Shown: positions 31,785 through 39,958 of the stretch, piece by piece | Layout: each line of letters begins with the position of its first letter | How positions within the stretch are numbered: position 1 is the first letter of the stretch | Assembly: GCF_029167205.1 (NCBI RefSeq) | Contig: NZ_JARFPL010000005.1 | Span: forward strand, 1-64,000 | Reading direction: 5' to 3' | Length of the DNA stretch: 64,000 nucleotides | DNA from: Methanocrinis alkalitolerans | GTDB taxonomy: Archaea > Halobacteriota > Methanosarcinia > Methanotrichales > Methanotrichaceae | Position numbers and translations under genes: made by a program | The notes under the pieces: model-generated | What the model was told of the DNA's origin: nothing | The model's database searches: none | What the model saw: the letters and a program-made list of their open reading frames with translations, nothing else

Positions 31785-32663
31785 TTAAACACCACCCCGA
31801 TCGACGCTGAGAAGGACCCTGATCTCTCCACCCTGGTAATCAGCCGTCGTCCAGAAGACCTCTCTTGTCTCCCCAAATATTTCGTAATATCCGGTCCCCG
31901 ACCTCTCCTTTTGGACCCTCCTCCCCACCGCCAAAAGCTCCTGGAGATCTGCAAATAGGGGGTCATAGAAGGTGTTTTTTCCGATCTGGTCGGCGTCGGG
32001 ATCGTAGATGACCGTACCTTCGGGGGTCATCGCCCAGATCTTGGCGGAGCCGCCGGCCTGATACGGCGCCAGGATCTCGCCGAAGAGGACCGTCGAATTG
32101 ACGAGGACGGTAACAGCTCCCGCGAACCTCCCCCCCTCATCGAAGATCGGCGAGGCGAAGTCCATGGCATAAACCCCCTCGACGCTCTCGATGTAGGCGA
32201 GGCCGACGGGCCGTCTGGTGGTGAGGAGCCGCTCGATATGGGCCTGGTCACTTATGCTGACCCCCCGGACGTGCTGGTACTCCTCGGGCATCACCTCTGA
32301 GATGACGCCGTCTATGTCGACGGTTATAGCATCTATCACAAAGGGACCGAGCTCCGCCAGATCTTGGAGGACTCCCCGCGCCTCCTCTCCTTCTATCCCC
32401 GTCTCGGATAGGGCGAGGCTGGCGCTGCAGAGGGCACCATCGATCTCGGCCAGTTTCGCGTTCACCTCATTGACTGCTACAACGAAGCTCCAGAACAGGT
32501 CCCCCCGGGCGGAGTCGTCCTCGGGTCCCGCCTCCTGGGCTGATGCGGCAGGGGCGAGGAGGGCGATGGCGGTGAGGGCTGCGGCCAAAGCAGTCATGAC
32601 CAATCGTTTTGGCGTCCTTTCAGATATTCTCATATTTTCTGGGGTACTCTTTTGATGGCTCAT
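31785..32663 (-). CDS. Secreted Cache/PDC sensor-domain protein
   Basis: A 292-residue protein with a hydrophobic signal segment at about 22-42 (MTALAAALTAIALLAPAASA) and a single extracytoplasmic PDC/Cache-type domain: VYAMDFASPIFDEGGRFAGA, IWAMTPEGTVIYDPDADQIG and YYEIFGETREVFWTTADYQG match the small-molecule-binding core of dCache/sCache sensors. No C-terminal kinase, methyl-accepting or transmembrane segment is present, so it is a stand-alone binding protein. Start choice among MSHQ, MRIS and a later Met is open. Confidence 0.75.
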   Translation of the reverse strand: MSHQKSTPENMRISERTPKRLVMTALAAALTAIALLAPAASAQEAGPEDDSARGDLFWSFVVAVNEVNAKLAEIDGALCSASLALSETGIEGEEARGVLQDLAELGPFVIDAITVDIDGVISEVMPEEYQHVRGVSISDQAHIERLLTTRRPVGLAYIESVEGVYAMDFASPIFDEGGRFAGAVTVLVNSTVLFGEILAPYQAGGSAKIWAMTPEGTVIYDPDADQIGKNTFYDPLFADLQELLAVGRRVQKERSGTGYYEIFGETREVFWTTADYQGGEIRVLLSVDRGGV

Positions 32664-32761
32664 GGCAACACCAGCATATCTATGGTACGGGAAATGCTTT
32701 AATGTATCGAGCGCTCCGCCGACTCACCTGAGAGGTCGGACCTGGGGAGTTTGATCCGTTT

Positions 32762-32845
32762 GACCACAATTTCATTGTGGTCTAGGAGGACCGGTTTTCT
32801 AGAATACACTTCCCTATCGCCCCTCTTTCATGGGGCGGCCGGTCC
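32762..32845 (+). ncRNA. Candidate structured leader or RNA upstream of the nickel locus
   Basis: Three perfect helices in 84 bases: hairpin GACCACAAT-TTC-ATTGTGGTC (32762-32782); then an outer stem GGACCGG (32788-32794) with CCGGTCC (32839-32845) that encloses hairpin CGCCCC-TCTTTCAT-GGGGCG (32818-32837). The first hairpin could also be a DNA palindrome bound by a regulator such as NikR. It is not a riboswitch class I know. It lies 98 bases before the DUF4198 gene. Confidence 0.4.
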
Positions 32846-32942
32846 ATCATGGGCTCGTGCATCGTATTCCAGATTTCATAGCTTTATTTGTTACAAAGAG
32901 AAACATTTATATGAAAAATAATGCTTTATTCCGCGGTGTTAT

Positions 32943-33740
32943 ATGATGAAATGGAATATCGTCATCGCCATGGCTCTCCTGAGCCTTCTGATGGCCCCCG
33001 CCGCTGCCCACAGCCTCTGGGTGGAGGCCGAGGACGCGGTGGAGGTCGGCGCGGTTAAGGATGTCTACTCCTTCTTTGGCCACCCCGGAAGTTCGGCGGG
33101 GATGTACGTACCCTTGATGGAAGCCTTCTATCTCGTCTCCCCCGCCGGAGAGAGGCTCGACCTCGCGGCGGAGGAGGGCGGCTGGATTCCAGGCTTCGGA
33201 AGGATCGGCTACCTCTCCGGCAAGGCCGCCTTCTACTGGCCCGGAGACTACGTCCTCGCCTCGGTGAGGGCGCCAGGGGTCTACGATACGGGATGGCACG
33301 GCGGAGAGAGCGATCCGATGCTGGTCATGGATTACGCAAAGGCGATCATCTCTGCCGGGGAAGGGGGCGAGAAGACCTGGGACGGAGGCTTCCCTCTGGA
33401 GATCGAGTTCGACAGCGCCCCTTACGGTGTCAAGTCGGGGGATAGTTTCAACGCCGTCGCCACCTCCAACGGCGAGTCCGTCGCCGCCAACTACACCGCC
33501 TGGTACTGGACCGTCGACGCCCACACCTCCCCCGATGCCCAGAGGGGGACCGCCGGCGATGGAGGGAGCTTCACCGTCGTCTTCGACAAGGCGGGCCCCT
33601 GGGTGATCGAGGTGGAGACGACGACGGACGAGGCGGGAGAGTGGACCGCCACCTACAGCAACCCCTACTACAAGGAGGGGGACCTCGTCTCCTACGAGAA
33701 GGTCTGGCACCGGTCCTCCCTCACCCTCTGGGTGAGGTGA
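32943..33740 (+). CDS. Secreted DUF4198 (NikK-like) protein 1
   Basis: A 265-residue secreted protein with a signal peptide (1-22, LMAPAAAHS). DUF4198 proteins are the periplasmic NikK-like partners of ECF nickel transporters; they are thought to deliver metal to NikM. After cleavage at PAAA the mature start would be His-Ser-Leu-Trp, so an N-terminal amine-His metal site is likely. Conserved WYWTVDAHT (about 185) and GPWVIEVETTTDEAGEWTA follow. It is upstream of cbiM on the same strand. No ribosome site is seen; ATGATG makes the start ambiguous by one codon. Confidence 0.82.
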   Translation: MMKWNIVIAMALLSLLMAPAAAHSLWVEAEDAVEVGAVKDVYSFFGHPGSSAGMYVPLMEAFYLVSPAGERLDLAAEEGGWIPGFGRIGYLSGKAAFYWPGDYVLASVRAPGVYDTGWHGGESDPMLVMDYAKAIISAGEGGEKTWDGGFPLEIEFDSAPYGVKSGDSFNAVATSNGESVAANYTAWYWTVDAHTSPDAQRGTAGDGGSFTVVFDKAGPWVIEVETTTDEAGEWTATYSNPYYKEGDLVSYEKVWHRSSLTLWVR

Positions 33741-33871
33741 TCTCCTCCCCCTTTCCACCTTTTTTAATACGATATCTGGATCTTCTGGGGTTCTGATCTA
33801 CCTGTGCAGTTTGATTTTATCGCGAGTCGAATAGAGTCTCCCAAAGGAAAATCCGAAATTATTGTTACTAA

Positions 33872-34738
33872 ATGTTATACCAAAATCTATTTATCATACT
33901 AGGGATACTATCAGGTGGGGTGATTAAAACGAAGAGCATAATTCCGTTGTTACTCCTCCTGATCCTGGGAGGGATGACGATGAACGCCAGCGCCCACGCC
34001 CTGTGGGTCGAATCGAAGGATATCGCCGACGTGGGAGACTCTCAGACCGTCTACTTCTTCTACGGCCATGCCGGGAGCGTTGCAGGCTTTTCCGTCCCAC
34101 TGATGGATGCGGCCTACCTCCTGACCCCGGCGGGCGAGAGGATCGACCTTGCGATGGAGACGGGCGACTGGGTCCCGGGATACGGCTGGGTCCCCTATGG
34201 GTATAGTGACGTGGCCCTCAGCAGCTCCGGCGACTACGTCTTCGCCGTGGCGAGGTCTCCTTCCGTCTACGATCCGGGATGGGGCGGAACCCAGCCCAGC
34301 AACCCGAGGCTCGGCTACAGCTACGCCACCATGGTGATCCACGCCGGTGACGAGGGGATGGAGAGCTGGGAGGCGGGGGTTCCCCTGGAGATCGTCCCTG
34401 AGAAGGCCCCTTACGAGATCGGTGCCAAGGATGACGTCACCTTCAAGGCCCTCTGGAACGGCGAGCCCGTCAACGCCACCTTCACCGCCTACTACTGGAC
34501 CTGGGACGCCCACGGCGGAGACGCCGTTCAGACCGGGCCCGCCGGGGAGGACGGCCAGTTCACCGTCAGCTTCACCCAGGCGGGGCCCTGGCAGGTTATG
34601 GCCAGCGTCGACATCAACGAGCCCGGAAAGTGGACCGCCACCTACGACCACAGCGCTGGAAGGTTCAAGGCCGGGGATGAGGTGGACTACAACGTCGTAA
34701 GGTACACCAACGTCATGTCGGTCTGGGTGAAGGCTTAA
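33872..34738 (+). CDS. Secreted DUF4198 (NikK-like) protein 2
   Basis: A paralogue of the preceding protein. The signal region is IIPLLLLLILGGMTMNASA, followed by mature His-Ala-Leu-Trp. Shared residues include GHAGSVAGFSVPLMDAAYLL, YYWTWDAHGG and GPWQVMASV. The frame opens at ATG 33872, but GTG 33920 gives a normal signal peptide and has AGGTGGG upstream (only a base or two away), so either start may be used. A T-rich TATTTATC is at about 33884. Confidence 0.82.
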   Translation: MLYQNLFIILGILSGGVIKTKSIIPLLLLLILGGMTMNASAHALWVESKDIADVGDSQTVYFFYGHAGSVAGFSVPLMDAAYLLTPAGERIDLAMETGDWVPGYGWVPYGYSDVALSSSGDYVFAVARSPSVYDPGWGGTQPSNPRLGYSYATMVIHAGDEGMESWEAGVPLEIVPEKAPYEIGAKDDVTFKALWNGEPVNATFTAYYWTWDAHGGDAVQTGPAGEDGQFTVSFTQAGPWQVMASVDINEPGKWTATYDHSAGRFKAGDEVDYNVVRYTNVMSVWVKA

Positions 34739-34951
34739 GCCCTCCCCGCCTATATTTCTTCCCGGCGACCTGCCATCATAAGAAACCAGATTTTTTAATA
34801 AATACGGATTATAAAACCGCAAATAGGTATCTTATGCGGCTTAAAAAAGCCTTAAATCATATAACCAGCCTTAAATCCCATAACGATCATCCTCGCCATA
34901 ATCGAGAGGACCAAAAGGATAGAACGGTAGAAGAAGAGGTGGCGATAAGAT

Positions 34952-35734
34952 ATGAGACGGCTTTATCTCTCGGCATTGGCGGTCGCCGGGCTCGTCGCCC
35001 TGGCGTCGGGTCATATGCTCTTTGCGGTATTTCCCGAGGACGTCAGTGAGGACTCGGACGTGAATATATGGATCACATACAGCCACGACGTCGAAGGGGA
35101 GACGGCGCCCCAGCTCGCGAAAGCCGTGGTGATCAGCCCCGACGGGACGGAAGGGCTGAGCCTCGCCGAGAGGGACGGCGGCCTGGCGGGAAAGGTAATG
35201 GTCGGCGACCCCGGCTGCTACCTCCTGGACTATGAGATGGAGCCCACCTACTTCGACCCCGGCTGGATCGGCTTCAGCGGAGAGTCTTCGTTCCTGCCGA
35301 AGTATGGACGGGCGGTAATGCCGGTGGGGGCCGGCAGGGATTGCGAGATATCCACCGGCGAGGGGCTTGAGATCGTTCCGCAGGTCGATATGACCGGCAT
35401 CGGTCGGGGCGACCAGTTCAGGGCCGCCGCCCTCTGGAACGGTGAAATGGTGGAGGGAGACTTCACCGCCATGGTGGTGAAGACCCCCGAGGACCTCTTG
35501 ACGGTCCTCCACGCCTATGAGAGCGAGGTTGAAGGGACCACGGGCGACGGGACGATCGAGTTCGCCCTCTCGAAGCCCGGCCTCTGGGTCGTCTCCTTCG
35601 AGGCGACGATCGACGAGTCCGGGACCTGGACCGCCACCAGCGACGATCCGAGCGGCCGGTACCGGAATGGCGACAGCCTAGACTACGACCAGATCGCCCC
35701 CACCGCCTACCTCACCTTCTGGTGCGGCAGGTGA
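34952..35734 (+). CDS. Secreted DUF4198 (NikK-like) protein 3
   Basis: A 260-residue protein with signal peptide MRRLYLSALAVAGLVALASG and a predicted mature start of His-Met-Leu-Phe. The C-terminal part has FALSKPGLWVVSFEATIDES and WTATSDDPSGRYRNG, as in the others, but the middle is more diverged and holds one Cys pair (PGCYLL and RDCEIS). It directly precedes cbiM (18-bp gap) with a shared GGGAGGAAGG ribosome site, so this is the most likely dedicated partner of the transporter. Confidence 0.82.
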   Translation: MRRLYLSALAVAGLVALASGHMLFAVFPEDVSEDSDVNIWITYSHDVEGETAPQLAKAVVISPDGTEGLSLAERDGGLAGKVMVGDPGCYLLDYEMEPTYFDPGWIGFSGESSFLPKYGRAVMPVGAGRDCEISTGEGLEIVPQVDMTGIGRGDQFRAAALWNGEMVEGDFTAMVVKTPEDLLTVLHAYESEVEGTTGDGTIEFALSKPGLWVVSFEATIDESGTWTATSDDPSGRYRNGDSLDYDQIAPTAYLTFWCGR

Positions 35735-35752
35735 AGGGAGGAAGGTGATGGA

Positions 35753-36382
35753 TTGGTCCACATATCCGACGGCGTCCTATCGCCGCCGATCCTGGCGGGG
35801 GGATTCCTCCTCGCCGGGGCGATGATCCTTCTGACCTTGAGGGACGTCAAAGCGGAGGAGGTCCCCAAGATATCCCTCATCACGGCGGCGATCTTCGTCG
35901 CCTCTCTCGTCCACTTCCCGGTGGGTCCGACGAGTGTCCACCTGGTGATGAACGGCCTTGCCGGGATCCTCCTGGGGAAGAGGGCCTTCGCCAGCGTCGC
36001 CGTCGCCCTCACCCTCCAGGCGGTCCTCTTCCAGCACGGCGGGATCAGCGTCATCGGGGTCAACGCCGTCAACATGGGGATCCCCGCCCTCCTCGCCTGG
36101 CAGATCTTCGAGGGGCGCCGCGGCCTCACTTCGCCCAAGAGGGAGGTGGTCTTCGGAGCCGTCGCCGGGGGGTTTGCCGTCCTTGGAGCAACCCTGATCC
36201 TATCCGCGGAGCTGCTCATCCTCGGGGAGGCGTTCAATGAGATCGCTGCCCTGGTCCTCGCGGCCCACGTACCGATAATGCTGATCGAGACGGCGGTGAT
36301 AGGGCTGGCGGCAGGCTTCCTCCAGTCCGTCAAGCCGGAGATGCTGATCCGCGCCAGAGGTTCTGGCCATGGAGGTGCTTGA
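35753..36382 (+). CDS. cbiM: CbiM/NikM substrate-binding ECF component for nickel or cobalt
   Basis: A 209-residue membrane protein with about seven helices. HISDGVLSPPILAGGFLLAG is the CbiM/NikM start, HFPVGPTSVHLVMNGLAGIL (about 54) holds further metal-site His residues, and VLFQHGGISVIGVNAVNMGI (about 91) the core. The start is TTG 35753 behind GGAGGAAGGTGATG. The N terminus is M-V-H rather than M-H; Met removal before Val would restore His as residue two. It works with CbiQ and CbiO below. Metal choice is not resolved; DUF4198 partners favour nickel. Confidence 0.92.
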   Translation: MVHISDGVLSPPILAGGFLLAGAMILLTLRDVKAEEVPKISLITAAIFVASLVHFPVGPTSVHLVMNGLAGILLGKRAFASVAVALTLQAVLFQHGGISVIGVNAVNMGIPALLAWQIFEGRRGLTSPKREVVFGAVAGGFAVLGATLILSAELLILGEAFNEIAALVLAAHVPIMLIETAVIGLAAGFLQSVKPEMLIRARGSGHGGA

Positions 36383-36384
36383 CT

Positions 36385-36786
36385 TTGAGAAGAGCTCTTA
36401 TTTTGGTCCTCCTTCTCCTCCTCACAGCGGGGATGGCGGAGGCGCACAGGATGTTCGTCGGCCACCGGATGACTCTTGAGATCTTCGCCATCTACGACGA
36501 CGGCGAGCCTGCGAGGAACGCCGATATCGCGATATACCGGCTGAACGCGACGACGCAAGACTACGACCTTTATGAGGCAGGGGTGACCGACTCCCAGGGG
36601 ATTTATATGATGACCCTCCCCGGAAAGGGGACCGGCCAGTGGCGTTATGCCATCTCTGGCCACGGCCACGCCGAAGAGGGGTTCATCGGCATATCGAGCG
36701 AGAGGCCTTCATCCCCGGACGGAAAGCTATTGACCCTCGCCATCCTCCCCCTGGCTCTGATAGCGTGGAGAGTGAAGAAGAGATGA
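36385..36786 (+). CDS. Small secreted NikL/NikN-like transporter accessory protein 1
   Basis: A protein of about 133 residues with a signal peptide ending AEA, mature start His-Arg-Met-Phe-Val-Gly-His, a beta-sandwich-like middle (AIYDDGEPARNADIAIYRLN) and a C-terminal helix followed by WRVKKR. This two-helix topology is that of the NikN/NikL accessory subunits of ECF nickel systems. I use TTG 36385 because GGAGGTG sits seven bases upstream; TTG 36379 would overlap the cbiM stop and place the ribosome site too close. Confidence 0.78.
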   Translation: MRRALILVLLLLLTAGMAEAHRMFVGHRMTLEIFAIYDDGEPARNADIAIYRLNATTQDYDLYEAGVTDSQGIYMMTLPGKGTGQWRYAISGHGHAEEGFIGISSERPSSPDGKLLTLAILPLALIAWRVKKR

Positions 36787-37199
36787 AGAAGGTCGCGGTA
36801 TATGCGGTACTGGCGGTCCTGGTATTCGCCGGGACCGCCGCCGGACACCGGATGCTGATGGGCTACAGCATCGAAGAGCTCTCTTTATCCGTCTTCTACG
36901 ACGACGGCACCCCTGCGGGGGGCGTCGCCGTCAGGGCCTACGACGAGGGCGACCTCGTCGCCGAGGGGTCGACGGACTCCCGGGGGATCTTCACCTTCAG
37001 GCCTGAGGGGAGGAAGGTCGAAGACCTCCTCTTCGTCACCTCTTCCGTCGGCCATCGGGCTGAGACTAGGATAGGGGCGGATGGGGTTGTTTCCGTCGAG
37101 CCGGAGGTACCGGTGGCAATGAAGGTCGCCGCAGGGTTCGGCTACCTCCTAGGGATAGCCGGGATATCCATGATCTACGCATCGAAGAAGAGGAGATAG
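36783..37199 (+). CDS. Small secreted NikL/NikN-like transporter accessory protein 2
   Basis: A 138-residue relative of the preceding protein. The signal is MKKVAVYAVLAVLVFAGTAA with mature start Gly-His-Arg-Met-Leu-Met-Gly-Tyr. Then SVFYDDGTPAGGVAVRAYDE, SRGIFTFRPEG and a C-terminal helix with YASKKRR. The ATG overlaps the previous stop (ATGA), so the two are made together. The pair probably replaces the NikN/NikL subunits of bacterial systems. Confidence 0.8.
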   Translation: MKKVAVYAVLAVLVFAGTAAGHRMLMGYSIEELSLSVFYDDGTPAGGVAVRAYDEGDLVAEGSTDSRGIFTFRPEGRKVEDLLFVTSSVGHRAETRIGADGVVSVEPEVPVAMKVAAGFGYLLGIAGISMIYASKKRR

Positions 37200-37248
37200 G
37201 AGGGAGGATGGGGACGGGATCGAAGGCCATCGCCGAGGGGATTGGGTC

Positions 37249-38028
37249 ATGAGCGGCCTCGACATAGACGGTCACGCAGGGATCGACTCTCCGATCCACC
37301 GCTGGGACCCCCGGGCTAAGATCGCATCGATCCTCATCCTGATCTTCTCCGTCGTCATGGTGGAGAGCATCAGCGTCGCCCTCCTCGGCCTCGCCCTCTC
37401 CGTGGCGATCCTCCTTGCCTCGAGGCTCCCCCTAAGAGAGGTCGCCAGGAGGGTGAGGTGGCCGGTGATCTTTCTTCTTCCCATCTTCTTCATCCTCCCC
37501 TTCACTGGCGGGGGGGAGAGGACCGTCGTCATATCGACGGTGGACCTCAGCCTCGACGGCATATTCCTCGGCTCCCTCATTCTGACGAGGGGGGTGGCCG
37601 CCGTCATCCTCGCCTACCCTCTATTCGCCACCTCCCCCTTCAACATCACCGTCCAGGCGATGAGGGGACTAAAGATGCCGGAGGTCACAGCCCAGATATT
37701 CCTCTTCACGTACCGTTACCTCTTCCTCCTCAGGGAGGAGATGATCTCCATCGAGAAGTCCCTCGCCTCCAAGAGCTTCGCGAAGAAGACCGACCTGCGG
37801 ACGGCCAGGGTGATAGGGACCGCCCTGGGGATGCTCTTTGTAAGAAGCTACGAGCGGTCGGAGAGGATATACAGGGCGATGGTATCCCGGGGATACGAAG
37901 GGACCCTGCCGTCGACGGTGAAGTTTGAGATGAAGGGGGGGGACTGGGCGAAGAGCTTCGCCGTGACGGGGGCGGCCCTTATGCTCCAGATCATCGATTT
38001 CGCTTCAACCCAGGGGGTGATCATCTGA
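37249..38028 (+). CDS. cbiQ: CbiQ/NikQ transmembrane coupling subunit of ECF transporter
   Basis: A 259-residue T component with about five helices. IDSPIHRWDPRAKIASIL is the CbiQ start, and the two coupling-helix signatures are seen at SFAKKTDLRTARVIGTALG and RSYERSERIYRAMVSRGYEG (about 170-215), which contact the ATPase. ATG 37249 follows GGGGATTGGG. The stop TGA overlaps the CTG start of cbiO. It transmits ATP hydrolysis to CbiM. Confidence 0.93.
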   Translation: MSGLDIDGHAGIDSPIHRWDPRAKIASILILIFSVVMVESISVALLGLALSVAILLASRLPLREVARRVRWPVIFLLPIFFILPFTGGGERTVVISTVDLSLDGIFLGSLILTRGVAAVILAYPLFATSPFNITVQAMRGLKMPEVTAQIFLFTYRYLFLLREEMISIEKSLASKSFAKKTDLRTARVIGTALGMLFVRSYERSERIYRAMVSRGYEGTLPSTVKFEMKGGDWAKSFAVTGAALMLQIIDFASTQGVII

Positions 38029-38855
38029 CGAAATATGCCATCGAGATCCAGGATCTCAGCTACAGCTACCCCGACGGGACCAGAGCCCTGGACGGGGTCA
38101 GCTTCTCCGTCGAGAGGGGGCGGTCGGTAGCCCTCCTCGGCCCCAACGGAGCCGGAAAGTCGACTCTCCTCCTCACAATGAACGGCCTGCTGAGGGGGGA
38201 CGGGGCGGTCAAGATCCTCGGCCGGAAGGTCGAAGAAGATAACCTCCCCTGGGTCAGGAGCCGGGTGGGGATGGTCTTCCAGGACCCCGACGACCAGCTC
38301 TTCATGCCGAACCTGCGGGAGGACGTAGCCTTCGGCCCGCTGAACCTCGGCCGCAGCGGGCCTGAGATGGAGAAAGACGTCTCCTGGGCCCTGGAGGCGG
38401 TGGGGCTGGAAGATCTGGAGGGCAAGTCTCCCCACCGCCTCAGCTTCGGCCAGAAGAAGAGGGCCGCCCTCGCGACGGTCCTCTCCATGAGGCCGGAGGT
38501 CCTGGTGATGGACGAGCCGACCTCAAACCTCGACCCCAAGTCCAAGAGGGCGGTCGTCTCTCTAATAAGAGCGCTACAAGATTCGGGGACTACGATCATC
38601 ACCGCCACCCACGACGTAAACATAGTGACGCTGATGGCCGACGAGATCCTCCTCCTGGATAAGAGGGTGGTGGGGTACGGCCCTGCGAGAGAGATCCTCG
38701 ACAGGAGGGAGGTCCTCGACGGCCTAGGTCTGGAGGTCCCGATCCTGGTGGACCTATTCCACTCCCTGAGGGGCTGCTGCGGCCACCACCACTTCCATGA
38801 GACGCCCATCACAAAAGAGGAGGCAGTCGAGGGTCTGAAGAAGATCCTCGGATGA
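38025..38855 (+). CDS. cbiO: CbiO/NikO ATPase subunit of ECF transporter, apparent CTG start
   Basis: A 276-residue ABC ATPase. Walker A LLGPNGAGKSTLLL (about 38), Q-loop GMVFQDPDDQLF (about 82), LSFGQKKRAALATVLSM signature (about 140), Walker B VLVMDEPTSNLD and the H-loop His in ITATHDVNIV. The C terminus has CCGHHHFHE. No in-frame ATG, GTG or TTG precedes the P-loop. CTG 38025 is five bases after GGGGGTGA and overlaps the cbiQ stop as CTGA, giving a start LTKYAIEIQDLSYSY that fits the family. Confidence 0.92.
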   Translation: MTKYAIEIQDLSYSYPDGTRALDGVSFSVERGRSVALLGPNGAGKSTLLLTMNGLLRGDGAVKILGRKVEEDNLPWVRSRVGMVFQDPDDQLFMPNLREDVAFGPLNLGRSGPEMEKDVSWALEAVGLEDLEGKSPHRLSFGQKKRAALATVLSMRPEVLVMDEPTSNLDPKSKRAVVSLIRALQDSGTTIITATHDVNIVTLMADEILLLDKRVVGYGPAREILDRREVLDGLGLEVPILVDLFHSLRGCCGHHHFHETPITKEEAVEGLKKILG

Positions 38856-38941
38856 GGGATCTGATCTCGATCGCCTCCCCCGAGACCTCTCGTCTCGATC
38901 TTCCTTCTCCTCCCGTCAAAAAGAAAAGATGAGGTGGACCT

Positions 38942-39805
38942 TCAGTCCGCCTCGGGCTTTATATAGTCTGGCCGGAGGGTCAGGACGGAGAAGTAGCCGG
39001 TTCCTACAAAGCTCTCCTCGTCGGCGTCGGGTCCGTGTTGTGGCAGAACCACCATCTCGCCGTCTTTATGCTCCGTTGCTGCGATCCAGAGACCCGGCTC
39101 GGGGACGGCGAGTACGACGACTCCATCCTTGTCGGTGACCCCTTCTTCCACGGCTGGGTTTCCGGTCGTCGCAAGCCTGACGTCCAGACCCGCCGCCGGC
39201 TCTCCATCGAAGAGGACCAGGAACCTGAAGTCGCCGGTGCCCAGGGCGGTTATGTTGTCCAGGGGAATTATCTCCAGCCTCTGGCCGACGGGGGTGGAGG
39301 CGGAGGCGAAGTCGGCGTTCTCCGCCACCAGGAATAGCTTCGAGAACTTCACCAGGTCGTCGTAGGCCTCGGCGATGTACCAGTCGGAGTCCCAACCTCT
39401 GGCGTCGACTTCATCCCAGTCTATCTCGTCGTACCCGTCAATCTCTTCGTTCGGGGTGCCGAATTTCGTCCGCACGAAGGTCAGGGGACCTTCATGCTGC
39501 TCTCCCGTCGCGACGTAGAGGCCGGGGAGGGCGACGTCGAAGTCGACGCGGTAGTAGGGGCCGTTGGTCGCCGCCGTCTCGTCGAGATCTAACTCCTCAA
39601 TGTACCCTTCGGGCCCGGTCACCCTGACGGAGATATCCCCTGGCGGCGGCGCCATGGGGACGAAGGAGTGGCCTTCGGTCATCTGGATGAGGGCGAGATC
39701 CCCCTCGCTCGCCCATCCGCTGGTGGTCATCAGCCAGGTATCGTGGGCCTGCCCCCCGGCGATGGTGAGGGCCAGGAGGAGGCAGATAGCCAATAGTCTG
39801 TTCAT
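38942..39805 (-). CDS. Secreted DUF4198 (NikK-like) protein 4
   Basis: A 287-residue secreted protein, signal MNRLLAICLLLALTIAGGQA and mature start His-Asp-Thr-Trp-Leu. It has the GDFRFLVLFDGEPAAGLDV and GVVVLAVPEPGLWIAATEHK strands of DUF4198. It faces the cbiO operon convergently. The family relation to proteins 1-3 is weaker and it pairs better with protein 5 (shared GWASEGDLALI versus GWANPGDVVYL). Confidence 0.78.
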   Translation of the reverse strand: MNRLLAICLLLALTIAGGQAHDTWLMTTSGWASEGDLALIQMTEGHSFVPMAPPPGDISVRVTGPEGYIEELDLDETAATNGPYYRVDFDVALPGLYVATGEQHEGPLTFVRTKFGTPNEEIDGYDEIDWDEVDARGWDSDWYIAEAYDDLVKFSKLFLVAENADFASASTPVGQRLEIIPLDNITALGTGDFRFLVLFDGEPAAGLDVRLATTGNPAVEEGVTDKDGVVVLAVPEPGLWIAATEHKDGEMVVLPQHGPDADEESFVGTGYFSVLTLRPDYIKPEAD

Positions 39806-39927
39806 TTAAAACACCCGTAGATCTTTATTAATACTAGATACTTAAATGCTCTCACTGAATGATCAGAAAAAAAATATTAGCAGGCACGGCCTCCGCATAT
39901 CAGTGACGAGATGCCTGTCCCTTTTGA

Positions 39928-39945
39928 GGGGGGGTTATCCCCCCC
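39928..39945 (-). terminator. Perfect G7-TTAT-C7 hairpin after DUF4198 gene 5
   Basis: Seven Gs, TTAT and seven Cs form a perfect stem-loop 14 bases past the minus-strand stop at 39959. Outer CCCTT/AAGGG pairing can extend it. It likely ends or stabilises that transcript. Confidence 0.6.
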
Positions 39946-39958
39946 AAAGAAGGGCTTT

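Noticed and set aside
32907..33758. 283-residue open frame antisense to DUF4198 protein 1
   Set aside because: Antisense of a secreted protein with a clear signal peptide; Gly/Val-rich without structure.
34800..34850. CCGCA...TGCGG inverted repeat as a nickel-regulator operator
   Set aside because: Only five base pairs with a 13-base spacer; too weak to call.
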